Below, one piece after another: positions 58,594 through 64,000 of a stretch of 64,000 bases of DNA (position 1 is its first letter; the number at the start of each line of letters is the position of its first letter). Location of the stretch: NCBI GenBank assembly GCA_001599715.1, contig BCHU01000005.1, positions 186,001 through 250,000 of the forward strand, written 5' to 3'. A program made the position numbers and the translations under genes. The stretch comes from Phaeotremella fagi (Eukaryota > Basidiomycota > Tremellomycetes > Tremellales > Phaeotremellaceae). The notes under the pieces are model-generated. The model searched no databases. It saw only the letters and a list, made by a program, of their open reading frames with translations, and was not told the DNA's origin.

Positions 58594-60367
58594 ATGATGT
58601 CTGACGAAGAAAAGAATCAAGAGAAAACATCCTCCTCGAACGTGCTTGAACACGCCGAACACGAATACGATAGTCATGAGATCGGGGCAGACCTCTACGC
58701 TCAGGCTCAAGACATCGAATGGACTGATGAGGACGAGAAGAGAGTCCGCATCAAGATCGATTGGCGTATCCTACCTTGTATGATGATGACCCAAGGTCTA
58801 TCTTATCTCGACAAGACTGCTTTGAACTATGGTAAACTCTTTGGAATGCAAGAATCAATCAATGCCACTGCAGCTCAATTTGTAAGTTTTTTGTGGCGTG
58901 GCGGAATCTGAACTTGGACTGATTGGAGTAGAATTGGTACGCTTCCGCTTTTTACCTCAGTTATCTGGTCGCATCATACCCTGTTGGTCTTTTGTTACAA
59001 AAGTTTTCAACTGGTAAGGTGATGGCTATAGTTTGTTTCTTCTGGGGAATCACCGTAATGAGTACAGCTGGAGTTACATCCTTCGCCGGAGGTTTGGTCA
59101 ATCGTTTGGTTTTAGGTGCTTTGGAGGCAGGAGTGACACCTGGTCTAGGCTTGATGACGCCGTTCTGGTGGACTATCGACGAGATTCCTCGTCGACATCT
59201 CGCATGGTACTCAATGAATCAGGCCAGCGGAATATTTGGTGGGTGAGCTCCGTAATCAATGGACATTATTTGATTCCTGACAACTCTTCCGAACACAACA
59301 GGTGGGATTTTGGCTTACGGACTAGGTCATACTAGTGGTATTGCCGTGCAACCTTGGGCATTGATTTTCTTGACGTTGGGAGCTGTAGGTCATGACAACA
59401 TCATTCGCTTAATGCTGACGAAGTAGGCAACAACGCTTTGGGCTATAGTTATGTTTTTCGTGCTTCCCGATTCACCCGTGGACGCGTTCTTCCTCTCACC
59501 CAAAGAGAAGATCATTGCCGTTAAACGTGTGGCTAGGAATCGTACCGGTACAAAGAACACTACGTTCAAGTGGAATCAAGTATGGGAATGTTTCCTCGAT
59601 GTCAAAACATACCTGTTGTTCTTGGGCTCCGTAGGTGGTCAACTCCCCAACGGTATCATCACCAATTTCTCTTCGACCATCATCAGTGGTCTAGGATTCG
59701 ATCAACTTCAAACCACACTCCTTGACATCCCTGCCTCAGTTTGCGGACTTTTACCATTAATCGCAGCCGCTTACATTGCTGGTAAATACAAAAACACCCG
59801 TGCTTTAGTGACTACTTTTGGTAACTGTGTCTGTATCGCAATGGCAGCCATTTTGACTTATGCCCCAAGAAACCTTACTTGGGGGCGATTGGTTGCTTTC
59901 TGGTTAACTGGATTTGGAAGTTTGGGTTTTGCGATGTCATTAGTGATGGTCACTTCAAATGTCGGTGGTTACACCAAAAGACAAACGATGACCGCAATAG
60001 TCTTCGTGGGTTATTGTATAGGAAGTGAGTGAGCTCTTGTCAAACACAACTCATCAATAGATATCGCTGGACCTCAAAGTTTGGTAGCTGCAGAGAAAGC
60101 AGATGGTTATCCTTCAGCCACTAAAGTGAGTAACAAGAACAAGACGTCAGAGCTGACGAACAGACCATGATGGCAGGTTACGTCGTGAAAACTTTTGCCA
60201 TGGCAGCTTTGGGCGTCTACATGTGGTATAAAAACAGACAATTTGACCGGGCTAAAATCGAAAGGGGAGATGTCACCTCTCCGGAGGAAATGGCTCTCCT
60301 TGCTGAAAGAGTCGCGATGGGAGACGTGACTGAATGGCATAATCTTCATTTCAGATATGTCTATTGA
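58594..60367 (+). CDS. MFS transporter, allantoate permease (Dal5/Tna1) type
   Basis: A plasma-membrane anion:cation symporter of the major facilitator superfamily. The start is 58594, with a second ATG right after. The N-terminal tail is acidic and ends in DWRILPCMMMTQGLSYLDKT, the family signature before TM1 (R-x-L-P-x3 ... LDKTALNYG). Then NWYASAFYLSYLVASYPVGL, LQKFSTGKVMAIVCFFWG, RLVLGALEAGVTPGLGLM (the G-x4-E-x6-P-type loop of the group), FVLPDSPVDAFFLSPKEK (before the central loop), GNIAGPQSL and a charged C-terminus (MALLAERVAMGDVTEWHN). Exons are about eight. The likely substrate is a carboxylate or amide compound processed by the divergent amidohydrolase (inference). Confidence 0.92.
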
Positions 60368-60612
60368 TTGGGAGGTGGTGGCTGGAGGTCTGTGATGAGA
60401 GTTTCGTGCTTGGTGCTTATGATATACGAGTTCGAGAAAAGAGTGTTACATTGGTAGTTGTTTTGTAAATTGAAGATGTGACTGTTTGCTTTGTGAAGCT
60501 TTCCCATCAAAAGTTTGCAAAACGCCTCATTCCGACTGCCACGTTACTGGATGAGTTTCCTTTAAAGACACTAGAAGGTCAATCCAGTACATCTATCCAT
60601 CCACATTCAACA

Positions 60613-62231
60613 ATGTCAAAACAGATAGAACCAGAATATGACCTCCTAGGAGCATACCTAGCATTAGGTATCCAAGCCCTACTTCCAATAGCATTAGGAT
60701 CATTCAAATCGTTAAAAGTAAGTTTGACAAAAACAAAAAATAGTTAACATTAGACACCGAAAACAACTATTTTGAGAAGGAAGAAAGCTGCAGCATTGAA
60801 CACATCCAACTCAATCTTAGGGGAGGAGGATGAAGACGATGACGAAGACGAATTCGATGAGACCGTGACTTGGGGCGATACTTTGTTATTTCCAGTTTTG
60901 GGGAGTGTGGTGCTACTTTCAATGTATTTCGTTTTGAAGTATTTGGGATCTGTTTGGATTAATAGAATTATTGGAGTTTATTGTGCGTCGTAACGGTCTT
61001 TATCTACCATAGCTTCAAGCTGATATTCTTGATAGTCTCAATAGCTGGAATGTGGGCTTTCCAATCTGTATGTAAAATCAACGTCGTCCTCACTCCCTAC
61101 TAACCTCAATAGACTTTTGGATCTATTCTCTCCTACCTCATTCGATTGACTGGGAAACAACCATCTATCTATCACATAAGAATATCATCTGGAATCAAAC
61201 GTGAGTCTATACGTACCATCATATACCGTATATACCTAACACTTGACAGAAATCTTTCACCTACCCCTAAGTTTGGTCGATCTAGCTTTATTCCCATTTT
61301 CAATAATCCTACCTGCGTTATACATCCCTCTCAACCGACCGTATATCCTCAGTAACGTCCTCGCCCTATCACTATCCACGACAACCTTAGCCATGCTTAG
61401 ATTAGATTCGTTCCCAACGGCCTTTCTCCTCTTAGCAGTTCTACTAGTCTACGATATTTTCTGGGTATGCCCGTCCCTTCTTTAATCAATAAATCTCTAA
61501 TGTAAAAACGTTAGGTATTCGCTACACCAGTAATGGTCACAGTTGCCAAAGGTATTGACGCCCCCATCAAGATTCTCGCCTCCAAAACAAATCCGTTCAC
61601 CTCAACACCAACAGAATTCGCCATGTTGGGTCTAGGTGATATAGTAGTTCCAGGATTGGTGATCGCTCTATGTCTACGATTCGATTTATCTCGTTACGCA
61701 ACTGGAAACCCAACACTCGATGTCACGTCTCGATCCAAATTCGGAAAACCATATTTCTATGTTGCGATTTTCAGCTATATCGTTGGGTTGGGTGTTACAA
61801 TGGGTGTGATGCATTATACGAAACATGCCCAACCTGCATTATTGTATCTTAGTCCTGCTTGTAGTAAGTCAACCTTGTTACAATTTCGATCACTACTGAT
61901 ATGTCGTTCAGTAATTGGACCATCGGTACTAGCACTCATACGAGGTGAACTTTCGTTACTATTCAAATGGTCAGATAATTCAGATCCCCAAGACCCAACC
62001 AAAGTTTTGATCGACGATACGATCGAACCAGCGTCCGAAGCCGCGATGAAAGCTAGACAACAAGCTAAACTCGAGATCGTCGATCAAGCTGAGGAACAAG
62101 CTGAGAAGGATATGGAGGAGAAGATGGCTGCTGTGGATGAAGATGATAGTTGGATGAATGGGAGTGGTGTCGTTGGTGCTGGTGCTGAAGAGAATAAGGC
62201 TAGGAAGAGAAAGGGAGGGAAGAAGAAGTAG
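60613..62231 (+). CDS. Signal peptide peptidase (presenilin-type aspartyl protease)
   Basis: An intramembrane aspartyl protease of the ER that clears signal peptides. Exons 60613-60717, 60754-60982, 61036-61067, 61113-61200, 61250-61464, 61515-61865 and about 61917-62231 give roughly 445 aa. The catalytic pair is in LLVYDIFWVFATPVMV (YD) and AMLGLGDIVVPGLVI (GLGD), and the PAL motif is HAQPALLYLSPAC. An acidic loop (GEEDEDDDEDEFDE) separates TM1 and TM2. The tail is charged, Ala/Glu/Lys-rich, and ends in RKGGKKK, a lysine-rich end suited to ER retention. Start 60613 is the first ATG; the frame upstream has none. Confidence 0.93.
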
Positions 62232-62335
62232 ATTTCAACAGAGTCTTGGAAAATCAATGATTTGACGAGATAGATACTATATGTGTATCAATCATATAAT
62301 GCATCAAGCAACTAGATCTAAACCCCTCAACAGCC

Positions 62336-64000
62336 TTAACGGCGTAAGGATCTACGATATTTAATGAAAGCAACCAAATTCTCATAAGTTTCTTCAGCTC
62401 TAGCTCTCAAATCCGGTTGTTTCCTTTTATCAATTTTCTTAACCTAAGCAAATGTCAGCTCCAATTCCAGTCTGAGGAGAAGAAAAAACCTACATCAGTT
62501 CGAACTTTGCCAACAACACCAGTTAAACCCTGCAAGAAACCACCGTTTACGAAAACGGGAAGATCAAATTCTCTACCTTCATCAGCGTAGATATCTATGA
62601 TAGCGTTGATGATCGCTACCATCATTTCTGATGTTAAAGTCGTTGGTGGGGGTGGTGATGTCAACGCTGTTAATAAATATGAACCTATTATTGAGTTTTC
62701 TTCAACGGTGATTGAAGATCTTGTGGCCAGTAGAGATAACGTTTCTATCAGTCTTGAACGTGAATTATCGGTTTTGACGATTGGGATTGCGGTGATTAAA
62801 GTTTGGGTTTGTTGAGGTGTAACGGTCTAATTGAGGTAAGATGATGATCAACACATGAATAACTTACCACTTGATTCAAAGCAATCTTGGCTAAACCCCA
62901 TGAACAACCTAAAGCCATTTCAATAACTTCCAACCTAATTTCTTGACCCTTTGACGTCAAAATCTCAGAATCCGATCCGACAAACTCAACGATTCTAAAC
63001 ATCCCATCCCAAACACCTTGTGATGGAATGACACCAACAATCTGTGAAGCAGCAGCTGCATCGGTAGGTAAGGATGCAGCTGTTGTTAGAAGGAGATTGT
63101 TGAGAGCCTCGAGGGATCGGAGGTGTAGAGTTGAAAGAACGGAGGTGGTCGGTGGATGAGGGGATGGGTTTGATGGTGATGGAGGGAAAGATAATGCTGT
63201 GGGTTGCGAGAGGGTGGTTAATCTCTCTGGGAGTCGAAGAGTGGTGAGTAAATGAGACAAGGTGGCGGTATGTGCGATGAGTGGAATTGGTTCGGTGGTA
63301 ACGGATTCTTGAGGATCACGGCCCATTTCAATAAGCGCTTCATCTGGGATTGCGTCGTCCATCTCTTCGTCTTCGTCGTCATCTAATAGTGGTCAGCTGA
63401 GATACTGATTATCAACGACAAGCTCACCTTCCTCAGAAGCATCTTCTTCTGCCTCCGTTGGTTCTTCGGCATCATCCAATCCAGCACAGATACCAGTAAG
63501 GACTTCAAGCCCAACGACGACAGTATTAAGCATTCGTTCAATACTCGCCAATTGTCTCTCAGCTGGAGAAACGTGATCCGTCTTCAATCCTTTCGTTTGA
63601 GCAGTAACTATAGCTTGAGAAGGCTAACGGTGGTATGAGTAACTGTTTCTCAGAATCGGCATTCAACTCACAGCTTCACCAGCAAGTTGAGTGACTCTTG
63701 CAGAAACATTTTCCAGGTTGACATCCAGCAATCCATTAAGCAAAGGCAATACAATCTCGTTCGTCAAAGTCTGAATATCAACACCTTCATCGGCAGGTGT
63801 ACCGGCATCGACCAAATTTCTCAAAGCGCCTACAAGGTATAAGTTGATACACTGCCAAATCACGATGCGCAACTTACCGCTGACCAATATCCTACTCAAC
63901 AACGCCCTTCCATCTCCAAGTTCCCCATCATCGCTTTCTTCAACACTTTTCCCTTTCCCCTTGTTTTTGGAGGTGGTAGAAGCTTCCCCTTTGTGATCCG
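62336..64000 (-). CDS. SYO1: Syo1/HEATR3 (ribosomal protein import adaptor), 5' part outside window
   Basis: In yeast Syo1 carries Rpl5 and Rpl11 together into the nucleus. Only the C-terminal part is present; the gene continues past position 64000. Visible segments are GALRNLVDAGTPADEGVDIQ, SPAERQLASIERMLNTVVVG then LEVLTGICAGLDDAE, an acidic insert (EEPTEAEEDASEEG), TATLSHLLTTLRLPERLTTL, RLEVIEMALGCSWGLAKIAL, and the strongly conserved end AIIDIYADEGREFDLPVFVN, GFLQGLTGVVGKVRTDVKKI, ETYENLVAFIKYRRSLRR-stop at 62336. It consists of HEAT/ARM helices, with at least five introns in this part. It is convergent with the signal peptide peptidase gene, gap about 105 nt. Confidence 0.88.

Noticed and set aside
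1..64000. CRISPR array, rRNA, tRNA or transposon
   Set aside because: No regularly spaced repeats, no cloverleaf with A/B boxes, and no transposase or reverse-transcriptase motifs were found by reading both strands; a tRNA with an intron could still have been missed.

Overview
The window looks like a gene-dense chromosome segment of a basidiomycete yeast-type fungus, most likely a tremellomycete (Cryptococcus/Kwoniella-like). The evidence is compact genes on both strands, almost all split by many 35-65 nt GT-AG introns with CTNAY-like branch points, very small exons, and a gene set typical of basidiomycetes (Zn2Cys6 regulators, Rsp5, Mak5, Nup133, sphingosine-phosphate lyase). I see no tRNA, rRNA, transposon or CRISPR array. 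The species assignment is inference.

Layout. 1-1544: no convincing gene. 1545-19031: an unknown low-complexity protein, the DEAD-box helicase Mak5 (-), a PAQR/adiponectin-receptor-like membrane protein (+), an intracellular GH3 beta-glucosidase with a PA14 insert and a 1-nt frameshift (+), a Zn2Cys6 regulator (+), a plant/fungal-type Fpg DNA glycosylase (-), sphingosine-1-phosphate lyase (+) and an unrecognised three-pass membrane protein (-).

19722-26040 is the unusual part: five tandem, same-strand, intronless paralogues. Each has a charged disordered N-terminus. Four have a PPxY motif followed by a glycine-rich repeated beta domain that resembles a beta-helix or bactofilin fold. The copies share promoter blocks, and each copy carries its own recurring residues in the repeat rungs. 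I do not recognise this family and regard it as the best candidate for an undescribed system. The WW-domain HECT ligase Rsp5, the kind of protein that reads PPxY motifs, lies about 9 kb away, although that proximity may be chance.

26435-50000 returns to housekeeping genes: Syf2 (-) and Nup133 (+) share a divergent promoter; the acetyl-CoA transporter SLC33A1 homologue (-, with a 4-nt micro-exon) and Rsp5 (+) are divergent; then Snu23 (-), an unknown protein (+), Nse1 (-), divergent Nop8/NOL8-like (+), and a GRAMD4-like GRAM/TM protein (+).

50815-60367 is a metabolic and transport stretch: an alcohol acetyltransferase-like enzyme, ferroportin, then a catabolic-looking cluster of a Zn2Cys6 regulator (-), an amidohydrolase (-) and a divergent allantoate-permease-type MFS transporter (+). 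The divergent promoter of the last two contains a perfect CGG-N5-CCG palindrome. 60613-64000 holds a signal peptide peptidase (+) and the 3' part of the ribosomal-protein import adaptor Syo1/HEATR3 (-), cut by the window end.

Exon boundaries quoted were worked out by hand from frame, splice consensus and family motifs; none is supported by transcript data here.
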